Of a stretch of DNA of 64,000 nucleotides, positions 33,911 to 43,076 are shown one piece after another. The notes under the pieces are model-generated. The model was not told the DNA's origin. It was given only the letters and a program-made list of their open reading frames with translations, and made no database searches. Each line of letters starts with the position of its first letter. The stretch's first letter is position 1. The position numbers were made by a program, and so were the translations under genes. The stretch is from Macellibacteroides fermentans (lineage in GTDB: Bacteria; Bacteroidota; Bacteroidia; Bacteroidales; Tannerellaceae), in the NCBI RefSeq assembly GCF_013409575.1, contig NZ_JACCCY010000005.1, positions 1-64,000 on the forward strand, read 5' to 3'.

Positions 33911-36900
33911 ATGAATAATTTTATTACCAACAAAAGTTTTAGGCCTTATTTAGACTTATTACTAAAAATTCCGATGGCAATGAAAATAACAACTGTATTG
34001 TTATTTGCTTTTCTATTTCAGGCACATGCAGAAATGAGTTACTCGCAATCTGCTAAAATTTCATTAAATTTAAATGGAGCTTCTGTAGAGCAAGTACTTA
34101 ACACAATAGAAGAGAATTCTGATTTTTTCTTTTTATACAACAGCAAGTTGGTTAATGTTGACAGAAAAGTAAACGTTAATGCAAAAGATAAATCAATTGA
34201 AAGTGTATTAAAACAAGTGTTTGATAACACAAATGTTCAATACCGTGTTGAAGACAAGCAGATTATTTTAAGTAATAAACCTGCTGCCATTCAGCAACAA
34301 CAGCAAACAATTTCGGGTGTTGTAATGGATCAGAAATTTAATGAGCCAATTATTGGAGCGAATGTTGTTGTAAAAGGGACTACTAATGGAACAGTTACCG
34401 ATATGGATGGTAAATTCACATTGTCAGTTTCTTCCCCTAACGATATAATTTTGATTAGTTACATTGGTTACATGCCTTTGGAAATGGCAGCTTCTCAGGT
34501 TAAGGGGACAAAGATATTTTTGAAAGAAGATTCAAAAACGTTGGATGAAGTGGTTGTTGTAGGTTATGGAGTTCAAAAAAAGGCTAACGTGACAGGTTCG
34601 GTGGCTACTTTAAATGCTGAGGCATTGGAGTCTCGTTCTGTATCCAGTGTTTCTGCTGCTTTGGCAGGTCAAATGCCAGGTGTAACAGCTATTCAGTCTT
34701 CAGGAGCTCCGGGAGCACAAGCCGGTTCAATAACCATTCGTGGCAAGAACTCAATCAATGCTGCCAGCCCACTGGTTATAGTTGATGGTGTGCCGGGAAG
34801 TATGAATACGCTTGACCCTTCTGATATTGCTACTCTTACCGTTCTTAAAGATGCTTCTTCTGCCGCAATTTATGGAGTACAGGCTGCGAACGGGGTAATT
34901 CTTATTACAACAAAGAAGGGTAAAAAGGGAGATGCTGCAAAAATCAACTATTCAGGAACTGTGGCATGGACATCTCCAACAGCCAAACTTAAGTTCTTAG
35001 GATCAGCAGACTACGCAATGTTGTATAATGAAGCTGTATTAAATGAAAACCCTAATGCAGTAGTTCCTTATTCTGCTGAGGATATTGAGCTTTACAAAAA
35101 TGGAACAGATCCTTTAGGACATCCAAATACAAATTGGTATGACGAAACATTCAAGTCAACGGCAATGGAGCAGATGCATCATTTATCTCTTAGCGGAGGT
35201 ACGGAAAAAACAAGCTATAATGCATCAATAGGCTATACTCAACAGAATGGTTTGGTAGAACAAAACAAGTACCAACGATATAATATTCGTACAAATATTG
35301 AATCTGAAATCACCCAATGGCTGTCTGCAGGTTTAAATATTTCGGGTTACAGAGGTGTTGCTAACGATGGATACGAAAGTTACTCATCATTGCTTCAGTA
35401 CTGCAACCGTCTAAGACCAACAGTTTCTGTGTTTACTGAACAAGGAGATTATAGTTTTGTAGGCCTTAATAATCCGGTGGCTCACAGAGGAACAACTGGT
35501 TTTTATAGAGAAACAAATCAACAGCTAAATGCCATTTTCCAAACTACAGTAAAAATTCTTCCTGAATTAAGTGTGAAGGGGGTATTTTCTGTCCGCAATG
35601 ACATGAGAAACAAAGATGCTTTTAAAAAGCATTTAACATACGGTTCGGGTTCAAATATTTTTAGTTCAGGAGATCGTGAAGGTTACGCTAAAAATTATGA
35701 TTGGAATTGGTATACCTCTCAGGTGTTGATCAACTACAATAAAACATTTGGTAATCATTCAGTGGGTCTGTTAGGTGGATTTGAGCAGGTGGATTATAAA
35801 TATAAGTATTTAGAAGCTACCCGTAAAGGTGGAGGCAACGATGACTTGATGGAGTCGTTGAACACGTTGGATAAATCATCTCAGACAAATAACGACGGGG
35901 GTCATGAAACAGCACGTCAGTCTTATTTTGGCCGGGCTCAGTATGATTTCAGTAATAAATATTTGTTTGAAGCCAATTTCCGTGCAGATGCATCTTCTCG
36001 CTTCCCCAAAGGTAATCGTTGGGGATTCTTCCCGGCATTCTCGGCAGGATGGAGAATCTCTGAAGAAAATTTCTTGAAAGAATCTGACCTTACTTGGATT
36101 AGTAATCTGAAGTTACGTTTAGGTTGGGGACAAACAGGTAATGAGGAGTTGAAAGATGATGATATCTATCCTTCCATCTCAACGTATGCCTATGATACCT
36201 ATATGTTTGGCAACACCTTGTATTCTACTGCTAAAGAATCTCGTTATGTAAACAGCCTGCTTCAATGGGCTACAGTAACAAATTATGAAGCTGCTTTAGA
36301 AGCCGGTTTCCTTGATAATAAGATAGGATTTGAACTTGCAGCTTATAAAAAGGTTACAAACGACATGCTTTTGTATCTTCCGGTTCAGGGGATATTGGGT
36401 ATGGATGGGCCTGCTCAGAATGCCGGTAGTGTACAAAATACAGGTTTCGATTTAAGTGTATTCCATAATAATCGCGTAAACAAAGATTTTAGTTATGCGT
36501 TAAATTTCAACTTGGCATATGTAAAGAATGAAATAACTGACATGCGTGGAACTGAAGGTCCTAATCCTGATGACAGCAAGTACTGGTATCTTGAAGGTCA
36601 GCCAATTGGTACATTCTATGGTTACGAAGCCATCGGATTCTTTAATACTGATGAAGAACTGGCTAAACAGGCTAAACGTACAGGTAAAGAAAAACTGGGA
36701 GATATTAAATATGCCGACTTAAACAAGGATGGTAAAATTGATGCTGCCAACGATCGCAAGGTTATCGGTCAGAATTTCCCTTCATGGACTGCTGGATTTG
36801 GTGCGAATTTCTTCTATAAAGATTTTGATTTGTCCTTGTTCTTCCAGGGAGCATTTGATGTTGATGGATATTATACCGGCGAAGCTGCTTATTCATTCTT

Positions 36901-37249
36901 TAATGGTGGTAAAGTTTTGGAACGTCACCTGGATCGTTGGACTCCAACTAATATGGATGCATCATATCCTCGCATTACTAAAGATTCACAGATCAACTTC
37001 CAGACCTCTTCTTTCTGGTTGCAGGATGCTTCATATGTGCGTTTAAAGAATGTATCATTCGGATATAATCTGCCAAAATCAATTCTGGATAAATTAAATA
37101 TCGATAGAGTAAAAGTATTTGTGTCTGGTGAGAATTTGCTGACATTTACTGGTCTTGACGGAATTGACCCCGAAGCTCCTTCTTCCAATAGAGGTGCTTT
37201 CTACTCAAATGTTAAGAAAGTTTCTTTAGGATTAAAAGTCTCATTTTAA
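33911..37249 (+). CDS. SusC-like TonB-dependent receptor with STN domain, module 4
   Basis: Outer-membrane transporter of 1112 residues. Signal peptide probably within MKITTVLLFAFLFQAHA...SYSQ (about residues 24-46), STN domain about 50-121, carboxypeptidase-regulatory-like domain from GVVMDQKFNEPIIGANVVVK, signature DEVVVVGYGVQKKANVTGSV, plug with VLKDASSAAIYGVQAANGVIL, and barrel ending LGLKVSF. An ATG at 33903 is out of frame; 33911 is the first in-frame ATG. Its susD partner follows after 18 bases. The form of the signature and of the partner groups it with module 1. Confidence 0.95.
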   Translation: MNNFITNKSFRPYLDLLLKIPMAMKITTVLLFAFLFQAHAEMSYSQSAKISLNLNGASVEQVLNTIEENSDFFFLYNSKLVNVDRKVNVNAKDKSIESVLKQVFDNTNVQYRVEDKQIILSNKPAAIQQQQQTISGVVMDQKFNEPIIGANVVVKGTTNGTVTDMDGKFTLSVSSPNDIILISYIGYMPLEMAASQVKGTKIFLKEDSKTLDEVVVVGYGVQKKANVTGSVATLNAEALESRSVSSVSAALAGQMPGVTAIQSSGAPGAQAGSITIRGKNSINAASPLVIVDGVPGSMNTLDPSDIATLTVLKDASSAAIYGVQAANGVILITTKKGKKGDAAKINYSGTVAWTSPTAKLKFLGSADYAMLYNEAVLNENPNAVVPYSAEDIELYKNGTDPLGHPNTNWYDETFKSTAMEQMHHLSLSGGTEKTSYNASIGYTQQNGLVEQNKYQRYNIRTNIESEITQWLSAGLNISGYRGVANDGYESYSSLLQYCNRLRPTVSVFTEQGDYSFVGLNNPVAHRGTTGFYRETNQQLNAIFQTTVKILPELSVKGVFSVRNDMRNKDAFKKHLTYGSGSNIFSSGDREGYAKNYDWNWYTSQVLINYNKTFGNHSVGLLGGFEQVDYKYKYLEATRKGGGNDDLMESLNTLDKSSQTNNDGGHETARQSYFGRAQYDFSNKYLFEANFRADASSRFPKGNRWGFFPAFSAGWRISEENFLKESDLTWISNLKLRLGWGQTGNEELKDDDIYPSISTYAYDTYMFGNTLYSTAKESRYVNSLLQWATVTNYEAALEAGFLDNKIGFELAAYKKVTNDMLLYLPVQGILGMDGPAQNAGSVQNTGFDLSVFHNNRVNKDFSYALNFNLAYVKNEITDMRGTEGPNPDDSKYWYLEGQPIGTFYGYEAIGFFNTDEELAKQAKRTGKEKLGDIKYADLNKDGKIDAANDRKVIGQNFPSWTAGFGANFFYKDFDLSLFFQGAFDVDGYYTGEAAYSFFNGGKVLERHLDRWTPTNMDASYPRITKDSQINFQTSSFWLQDASYVRLKNVSFGYNLPKSILDKLNIDRVKVFVSGENLLTFTGLDGIDPEAPSSNRGAFYSNVKKVSLGLKVSF

Positions 37250-37267
37250 ACAATGGAATAATTGAAT

Positions 37268-38884
37268 ATGAAAAAGAATATTTTATATATAGCTTTATTT
37301 GCTGTAATGATGGGATTTAGCTCTTGTAGCGACTTCCTTGATAAATATCCGCAGGAAGAACTGTCTGATGCAAGTTTCTGGAAGACTCCTAAGGATGCCG
37401 AAATGTTTGTAGCCAATATTTACAAAGCACTGCCAGGTGGTGACGCCGGTGATATTGATGGCGATATTAATTCCGATAATGCGGTACATGGTATCAAGTG
37501 GGCTGCTGGAAACGTATCGAAAGGGATTTATGATGCTGCTGATACCGAATGGGCTTCAAGTTATGCCTGGATTCGTGCATGCAATGTTCTTCTGGAAAAA
37601 ATAGAACTAATAGAAAATTATCCCGCTGCAGATAAAGAAGCGACCATTGGCGAAGCCCGTTTCTTACGGGGATATGTGTATTTCGGTTTAATTCAGACAT
37701 TTGGAGATGTTCCTTATATTGATAAAGCTTTAGCATTGGATGAGATGGAAGGTATTACACGTACCCCTCGTGCCGAAGTGTATGCCAAGATTATGCAAGA
37801 CTTTGATTATGCTATTAGTAAGTTGCCCCAAACATGGTCTGATGATAACTATGGCAGAATTACAAAAGGTGCCGCATTAGCGATGAAGGCAAGAGCCGCT
37901 CTTTATTATGGAAAATTTGATGTGGCTGCTACATCTTCGAAGGCTGTGATGGACTTGAATCAATATGAATTGTTTGATGCCGAAGGTACAGGCAGATATG
38001 CCGAATTGTTCTGGGAAAGCCAGGAGGCTTGTAGTGAAGCCGTATTGGTTCGTCAGTTTAAGCCAAAAGACAATGGCACTTATATTATTGGATGGGGTTG
38101 TTTCCCTACAAAAGGATGGGGAGGTATTAATCCTACTCAAAGTCTTGTCGACGCATTCGAATGTGTGGATGGAGCTCCAATCAGTCAGTCTCCTTTATAT
38201 AATGAAAAGGATCCTTTCAAAAACCGTGATTCCCGTCTCGAAGCTACCGTGCTTCATGATGGCGAAGTAATGTATGGTACTACAATTAAAGTTGCACCTC
38301 TGAAATCAAGTGGTAGTACAGGTATTGGTCAGCATAACGATGCAACAGCAACCGGTTATTATGATCAGAAATGGCTTGATCCAAGTATAGATCCTCAATC
38401 TGATGGATGGGATATGGGTAAGGATTGGCATGTAATACGTTTTGCCGAAGTTCTATTGACTTATGCTGAAGCAAAGAATGAACTTTCTCCGCTTGATGAC
38501 AGTGCTTTCGAAGCAGTAAATCGTGTACGTAAGCGTGCGGGTCTTCCAGCATTGCAGAAAACCAATAGTGCTCTTCCTACTTATTGTGGAACGCAAGATG
38601 CTTTGCGTCAGCGTATCCGTAACGAGTGGCGTGTTGAGTTTGCTTTGGAAGGAGGAAAACGCCAATGGGATATCCGTCGCTGGGGTATCGCTAAAGAAGT
38701 ATTAAATGCTCCGTTCAAGGGCTTAAAATACAAGATATCAGCTGATGGTTTAAATTGTACCCTTTACGAAGGAGAAAATGTTATTCTTACAGGTAGTTCA
38801 TACGAAGATCACAATTATTTGTATCCTGTTCCTCAGAAGGAAATTGATTTGAATAAGGCTTTGACTCAGAACCCAGGTTATTAA
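37268..38884 (+). CDS. SusD/RagB-family lipoprotein, module 4
   Basis: Surface ligand-binding lipoprotein of 538 residues. The ATG at 37268 is preferred over TTG at 37262 and gives MKKNILYIALFAVMMGFSSC, with the lipidated Cys in FSSC. Typical features: FLDKYPQEELSDASFWKTPKDAEMFVANIYKAL, GEARFLRGYVYFGLIQTFGDVPYI, HVIRFAEVLLTYAEAKNELS, RNEWRVEFALEGGKRQWDIRRWG and the terminal YLYPVPQKEIDLNKALTQNPGY. The last block is characteristic of the RagB/SusD family. Ligand not identifiable. Confidence 0.95.
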   Translation: MKKNILYIALFAVMMGFSSCSDFLDKYPQEELSDASFWKTPKDAEMFVANIYKALPGGDAGDIDGDINSDNAVHGIKWAAGNVSKGIYDAADTEWASSYAWIRACNVLLEKIELIENYPAADKEATIGEARFLRGYVYFGLIQTFGDVPYIDKALALDEMEGITRTPRAEVYAKIMQDFDYAISKLPQTWSDDNYGRITKGAALAMKARAALYYGKFDVAATSSKAVMDLNQYELFDAEGTGRYAELFWESQEACSEAVLVRQFKPKDNGTYIIGWGCFPTKGWGGINPTQSLVDAFECVDGAPISQSPLYNEKDPFKNRDSRLEATVLHDGEVMYGTTIKVAPLKSSGSTGIGQHNDATATGYYDQKWLDPSIDPQSDGWDMGKDWHVIRFAEVLLTYAEAKNELSPLDDSAFEAVNRVRKRAGLPALQKTNSALPTYCGTQDALRQRIRNEWRVEFALEGGKRQWDIRRWGIAKEVLNAPFKGLKYKISADGLNCTLYEGENVILTGSSYEDHNYLYPVPQKEIDLNKALTQNPGY

Positions 38885-38897
38885 TGTCTAAACTATA

Positions 38898-38925
38898 TAT
38901 GGGGATGTAGCAATACATCCCCATA
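38898..38925 (+). terminator. Perfect 11-bp hairpin between susD and the DUF6057-like gene
   Basis: TATGGGGATGT (38898-38908) pairs fully with ACATCCCCATA (38915-38925) around a six-base loop. There is no T-run, and the next ATG is nine bases later, so partial attenuation or RNA-end protection of susCD is more likely than full termination. Confidence 0.55.
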
Positions 38926-38934
38926 AATTATTCA

Positions 38935-40494
38935 ATGAAAAAAATAGATTATTTTATTTTTACTTTAATCACTCTCATTTTCTCGTATCTTTTTTCGGGA
39001 CCTCTTTCATATATTCTTTATTATCAGGAACAGCATCATCTCTTCCTTTTCGGTAACGCCAATTTATCTAAACATTTAATTATTCAAGGGGGACCTCTGT
39101 CGTATATGACAGATTTTGTTATTCAGTTTTTTTATTATCCATGGGTAGGCAGTATCTTATTTGCCTTGCTCATTTCGTTTCAGTATTTAATTACTTCATT
39201 ATTGTGTAAACATATTACAAGGAAAGCTGATTCCCTTCAGCTTTCCCTTTTACCTGCCTTATATTTCCTTATTTGCTACGAATCCGTAGAATTCCCGGTA
39301 TCGTGGATTGTCGGTGTTTTGCTTGGATTGCTTGTAATCTGGGCGATAGTATGTATTCCTTTCCGATATTTCCGGTGGTTAACTGCAGTTCTTTTGTTGG
39401 CTGTCCTGATTTATTCGGCAGGCCCGTTAATCGTGCTGGTTACTTTGCTGATCGTAGCCGTACCTTGTTTTTTTGCCCGTTTTGTAACTCACCATATTAA
39501 AAATGATAAGACAATACTATTATTCTCTTTACCTGTTTTACTTTTATATGCAGGTGTAACCTTTTACTTTTTTGTTCATTCATATAGTACACGTGAAAGA
39601 CAGATGATTGAAGCCGGTAAATGTGTAAAAGAGAAGGACTGGAATGGTGTTCTGGCCATATCCGCCCGCTATCAAGGAACCAACCAACTATTTAGCTACT
39701 TTACCAATATGGCATTGTATCATAAGGGGCGTATGCCTTATGATTTATTTAAATATGCTCAGCCTGCCGGTGTGGAATCCCTTTATTTCCCTTGGAAAAG
39801 TGACAGCCGTCAAAGTGAATACGGACACTTTATTTACGAAGAACTGGGGTATTTGAATGAGGCACACCGATGGGCTTTCGAAGCGATGGTTGTTTTCGGA
39901 GAGACAGCTCCTAATTTGACAAATCTGATTCGTTACAATATTGCCAACAACCGTCCTCTTGTGGCACAACGATTTATCAATATACTCAAACAATCGTTAT
40001 TTTACAAAAAAGAGGCAATCGCATACGAACGAATGTTGCCTTCCGGCAAAGTTCCGGGATTAAAAGCTCTTTCTCACCAGGAAGGAAAGCCGGCTCGTTT
40101 TGCCAATGTAATGAACCTGGGCCCCGAATTACGCTATCTCTGTGAGAGGGACTCGTCAGACCGTATGGCCTTCGAGTATTTGATGAGTGATTTGTTGTTG
40201 AGTAATCAGGTGGTGCGTTTTGTGGAAAATCTGGGTCGGATCCGTGCTTTCTCTTATCCGGCTTTACCAACCCTCTATGAGGAAGCTCTCTATATTTACA
40301 AGCTTGGCGTAGACGAGAAAACGTTTAATTCGTTGGGATTTAATGTGAGTAAGCAGACTGTGAACCGTTTTAATGCCTATTATAAGCTTCTTAAAAGCGG
40401 CAATATGCAGTTGCTCAAAGAGCAATTTGGCGATACATACTGGTATTACCTCAACTTTACCAGTCCGTACGGAAGTAAAATTATCAATAAATAG
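38935..40494 (+). CDS. DUF6057-like polytopic membrane protein
   Basis: Protein of 519 residues of unknown function. About the first 225 residues hold six to eight hydrophobic segments (for example IFTLITLIFSYLFSG, WIVGVLLGLLVIWAIVCIPF, LTAVLLLAVLIYSAGPLIVL, LLFSLPVLLLYAGVTFYFF). The rest is soluble and looks helical, with TPR-like spacing (WNGVLAISARYQG, GYLNEAHRWAFEAMV). I assign DUF6057 from memory of similar proteins encoded after SusCD in Bacteroidetes; that name carries no function. The next gene starts six bases after its stop, so the two are coupled. Could assist assembly or maturation of the neighbouring lipoprotein, but this is speculation. Confidence 0.7.
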   Translation: MKKIDYFIFTLITLIFSYLFSGPLSYILYYQEQHHLFLFGNANLSKHLIIQGGPLSYMTDFVIQFFYYPWVGSILFALLISFQYLITSLLCKHITRKADSLQLSLLPALYFLICYESVEFPVSWIVGVLLGLLVIWAIVCIPFRYFRWLTAVLLLAVLIYSAGPLIVLVTLLIVAVPCFFARFVTHHIKNDKTILLFSLPVLLLYAGVTFYFFVHSYSTRERQMIEAGKCVKEKDWNGVLAISARYQGTNQLFSYFTNMALYHKGRMPYDLFKYAQPAGVESLYFPWKSDSRQSEYGHFIYEELGYLNEAHRWAFEAMVVFGETAPNLTNLIRYNIANNRPLVAQRFINILKQSLFYKKEAIAYERMLPSGKVPGLKALSHQEGKPARFANVMNLGPELRYLCERDSSDRMAFEYLMSDLLLSNQVVRFVENLGRIRAFSYPALPTLYEEALYIYKLGVDEKTFNSLGFNVSKQTVNRFNAYYKLLKSGNMQLLKEQFGDTYWYYLNFTSPYGSKIINK

Positions 40495-40500
40495 CATTGT

Positions 40501-41985
40501 ATGAGCTATTCTTCTTATCGAAAATATTATACGTTTGCCTTTGCAATGGTCGTAATAACCAATTTGCTTGTAACAGGTTGTATAAATGCACCTGTAACTC
40601 CCGATGACACAATAAAGACTTGCCCTGTGCTATCTCCAGATTATACAGGAGTATCCTTCCCGTCTAATATTGCTCCCCCAAATTTTCTAATAAAAGAAGA
40701 GGGTGAAGCTTTCTCCGTAGAATTCGGAACGGATGGACAAACACTTTTTTCATATACAATCGATGTGCCCGAAGTGATAATAAAAGAGCGGGATTGGCGT
40801 AAACTGCAGAAAGCAGCGACAGGAAAGGACTTTTTTATACGCATAACAGTTTTGCGAAACGAGAAGTGGCTCCGGTTTGCCGATGTGAAAAATACCATGT
40901 CTGATAAAGCTATTGATGGTTTTCTTGTATATCGCTTACTCTATCCTGGGTATGAATTGTGGAACGAAATGGGTATCTATCAACGGGATCTGACCTCGTA
41001 TGATGAAACTCCACTGATAGAAAATAAAGAGTTGGAAAAGGGATGTGTAAACTGCCATACCTTCAGCCGTAACTCTCCCGAAAATATGATGATTCACGTA
41101 CGTGGCAAGTTGGGCGGAACGATCATTAAGCACGGAGACAAGATAACAAAGGTGAATGTTAAGGGTGAAGGAATGCCTAATGGAGGTGCTTATGCTGCCT
41201 ATCATCCATCGGGAAAGTATATTGCCTTTTCGGCCAACGAGATTCAGCAATTCTTTCATTCTACAGGAAAAAAACCGATTGAAGTAAGTGATTTGGAAGC
41301 AGATCTTCTGGTATATGATGTGGAACGGAATCAAATAATTACCGATTCTGTGATTTCAGGAAGAAGATATATGGAAACTTTCCCGAACTGGAGTCCGGAT
41401 GGTTCTCATCTCTATTATTGCCGGGCAGAGGCTTATGAAGATGGCATGCCCCTGGATAGTATTCGTTACAATCTGTACAGTGTTACCTTTGATCAGCGTA
41501 CGCATGCTTTTGGTGCTCCTGAATGTGTATATAATGCTTCTTCGAATGGGAAAAGTGTTTCATTTCCTCGAGTATCTCCAGACGGAAAATACCTGATGTT
41601 CACTCAGTCTGATTACGGTAATTTTTCCATTTGGCATCCGGAGAGCGAACTTTGTCTGATAACCCTTTCTACGGGTGAAATGCGAATAATGGACGAGGTG
41701 AACAGCGACGATGTTGAAAGCTACCATACCTGGTCGTCTACGGGTGAGTGGTTTGTATTTAGCAGCAAGCGTCAGGATGGCCTTTGGGCCCGGCCTTTCA
41801 TCGCTTACTTCGATTCAAAGACCGGAAAAGCACAAAAACCTTTCGTCCTACCGCAACGCGATCCAGAATTCTATGATAACTTTACGAAAACATTCAATTT
41901 GCCCGAGCTGATTGTCAGTCCTATAACAGACAGTAATTCTTTTGTACGCGAAGCCCGGAATAATCCTAAGCAATTGAATCCCTGA
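40501..41985 (+). CDS. Lipoprotein with CxxCH haem motif and TolB/PD40-like beta-propeller
   Basis: Exported lipoprotein of 494 residues; signal with lipobox VTGC (about residues 24-27). Residues 182-186 read CVNCH, the c-type haem attachment motif, within EKGCVNCHTFSRNSPENMM. After it come PD40/WD40-like propeller blades: AAYHPSGKYIAFSA, FPNWSPDGSHLYYC, FPRVSPDGKYLMFTQ and TWSSTGEWFVFSSKRQDG. The N-terminal 180 residues form a separate, unrecognised beta-rich domain. Whether haem is really attached cannot be told; the motif could also bind a metal. It is the last gene of the module 4 operon, directly after the DUF6057-like gene. Function unknown, possibly sensing or processing the imported ligand. 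Confidence 0.75.
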   Translation: MSYSSYRKYYTFAFAMVVITNLLVTGCINAPVTPDDTIKTCPVLSPDYTGVSFPSNIAPPNFLIKEEGEAFSVEFGTDGQTLFSYTIDVPEVIIKERDWRKLQKAATGKDFFIRITVLRNEKWLRFADVKNTMSDKAIDGFLVYRLLYPGYELWNEMGIYQRDLTSYDETPLIENKELEKGCVNCHTFSRNSPENMMIHVRGKLGGTIIKHGDKITKVNVKGEGMPNGGAYAAYHPSGKYIAFSANEIQQFFHSTGKKPIEVSDLEADLLVYDVERNQIITDSVISGRRYMETFPNWSPDGSHLYYCRAEAYEDGMPLDSIRYNLYSVTFDQRTHAFGAPECVYNASSNGKSVSFPRVSPDGKYLMFTQSDYGNFSIWHPESELCLITLSTGEMRIMDEVNSDDVESYHTWSSTGEWFVFSSKRQDGLWARPFIAYFDSKTGKAQKPFVLPQRDPEFYDNFTKTFNLPELIVSPITDSNSFVREARNNPKQLNP

Positions 41986-42022
41986 TTGTTAATGTAATTA
42001 CCCTTTTAAAGAATAAGGCTTT

Positions 42023-42910
42023 TTAACCCTTTTGTTGCTTTTTATACTTCTTGGGTGACATGCCCATCATTTTGGTGAAGAGGCGGGTAAAGTAATAGCT
42101 GTCGTCGATACCTACCTTGTGGCAGATCTGATTTATTTTCATGTCTGTAAAATCCAATAGACGGCAGGCCTGTTGTACTTTAAGCTGATTGAAATAGTAA
42201 ATTGGAGAATATCCGGTACGTCTATTAAACAAAATAGAGAAATGTGACGGAGAGTAACCGATATGATCGGCTATTTCGGTTAATGAAAGTTTTTTCTCGA
42301 TATTTTCTTTCATAAAATGAATGGCTGCAGTTACCAGGTCGTTTTCTGTAGATTCGTCCTTTATGGCGTTTCTGTATTGTTGCAAATACCTTAAAGATCC
42401 CAGAAAATGAAAATACACTGAACTGGCATAAAGCAAATTCTCGTGACTATAGCCCATTTCATAGGTGTGAAATATCTCTTCAAACAAATCTATCCGTCCA
42501 CTGATTCTGGAATTAACAGAGGGCTTTATATCTATTGGATAACTTAAACCGGCGGAAAATTGAGCAGCAAGCTTTCCTTTAAAATGAATCCAGTATATGG
42601 TCCATGGGTTGCTTTCGTCTGAGCCATATTTGTGCGGAACACCTGCAGGTAATATAAAATATTGATTACACTTGACCTGATGCATTTCATTGTTAACCGA
42701 GAACCATCCGGCTCCTTCCACACAATAGATAAGTATATATTGAGAAATAGGCTCACTTCTTTCCCTGAAATGATTTTCGGCCTTTGGGTAGTAGCCAATA
42801 TCTGTTATGTGAAGAGTTGATGAAATCGGGTCTTTTTCCATCTCATGAATAATGGCAAGAGGTAATATCAAAGCTCTTTCTCCACTAAATCCATCTTTTC
42901 GTTTCTTCAT
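42023..42910 (-). CDS. AraC-family transcriptional regulator
   Basis: DNA-binding regulator of 295 residues. The start at 42910 (MKKRKDGFSG) is chosen because a TACATTTG -7 box lies 20 bases upstream; an ATG at 42994 would add 28 hydrophobic residues unlike the family. N-terminal cupin-like sensor domain (about 30-170, with YILPAGVPHKYGSDE and PWTIYWIHFKG). C-terminal double helix-turn-helix at about 195-293: LSLTEIADHIGYSPSHFSILF and INQICHKVGIDDSYYFTRLF, followed by MMGMSPKKYKK. Divergent from the MFS transporter gene, so it probably activates the transporter-DUF5107-GH2 operon in response to a sugar. Confidence 0.93.
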   Translation of the reverse strand: MKKRKDGFSGERALILPLAIIHEMEKDPISSTLHITDIGYYPKAENHFRERSEPISQYILIYCVEGAGWFSVNNEMHQVKCNQYFILPAGVPHKYGSDESNPWTIYWIHFKGKLAAQFSAGLSYPIDIKPSVNSRISGRIDLFEEIFHTYEMGYSHENLLYASSVYFHFLGSLRYLQQYRNAIKDESTENDLVTAAIHFMKENIEKKLSLTEIADHIGYSPSHFSILFNRRTGYSPIYYFNQLKVQQACRLLDFTDMKINQICHKVGIDDSYYFTRLFTKMMGMSPKKYKKQQKG

Positions 42911-42930
42911 CTGCTTGATTATAAGTGAAG

Positions 42931-42938
42931 CAAATGTA
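42931..42938 (-). promoter_or_regulatory. -7 box for the AraC-type regulator
   Basis: Minus strand reads TACATTTG, a full TAnnTTTG match, 20 bases before the preferred ATG. No clear -33 element. Confidence 0.45.
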
Positions 42939-43076
42939 ATTTTTATTTGCAATAGTTTTATTATGAATATTAGATAAATCATAATATTATCCATCTTTTA
43001 TTATTTTTATCTATTTATTCCAATTGTCTTTTGAAGTTCCTTTGCAATGCGAAATCTTATTTATCTTTTTAATATC

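Noticed and set aside
41986-42022. Terminator between the convergent PD40 lipoprotein and AraC genes
   Set aside because: ACCCTTTT occurs twice, but as a direct repeat, so no stem forms.
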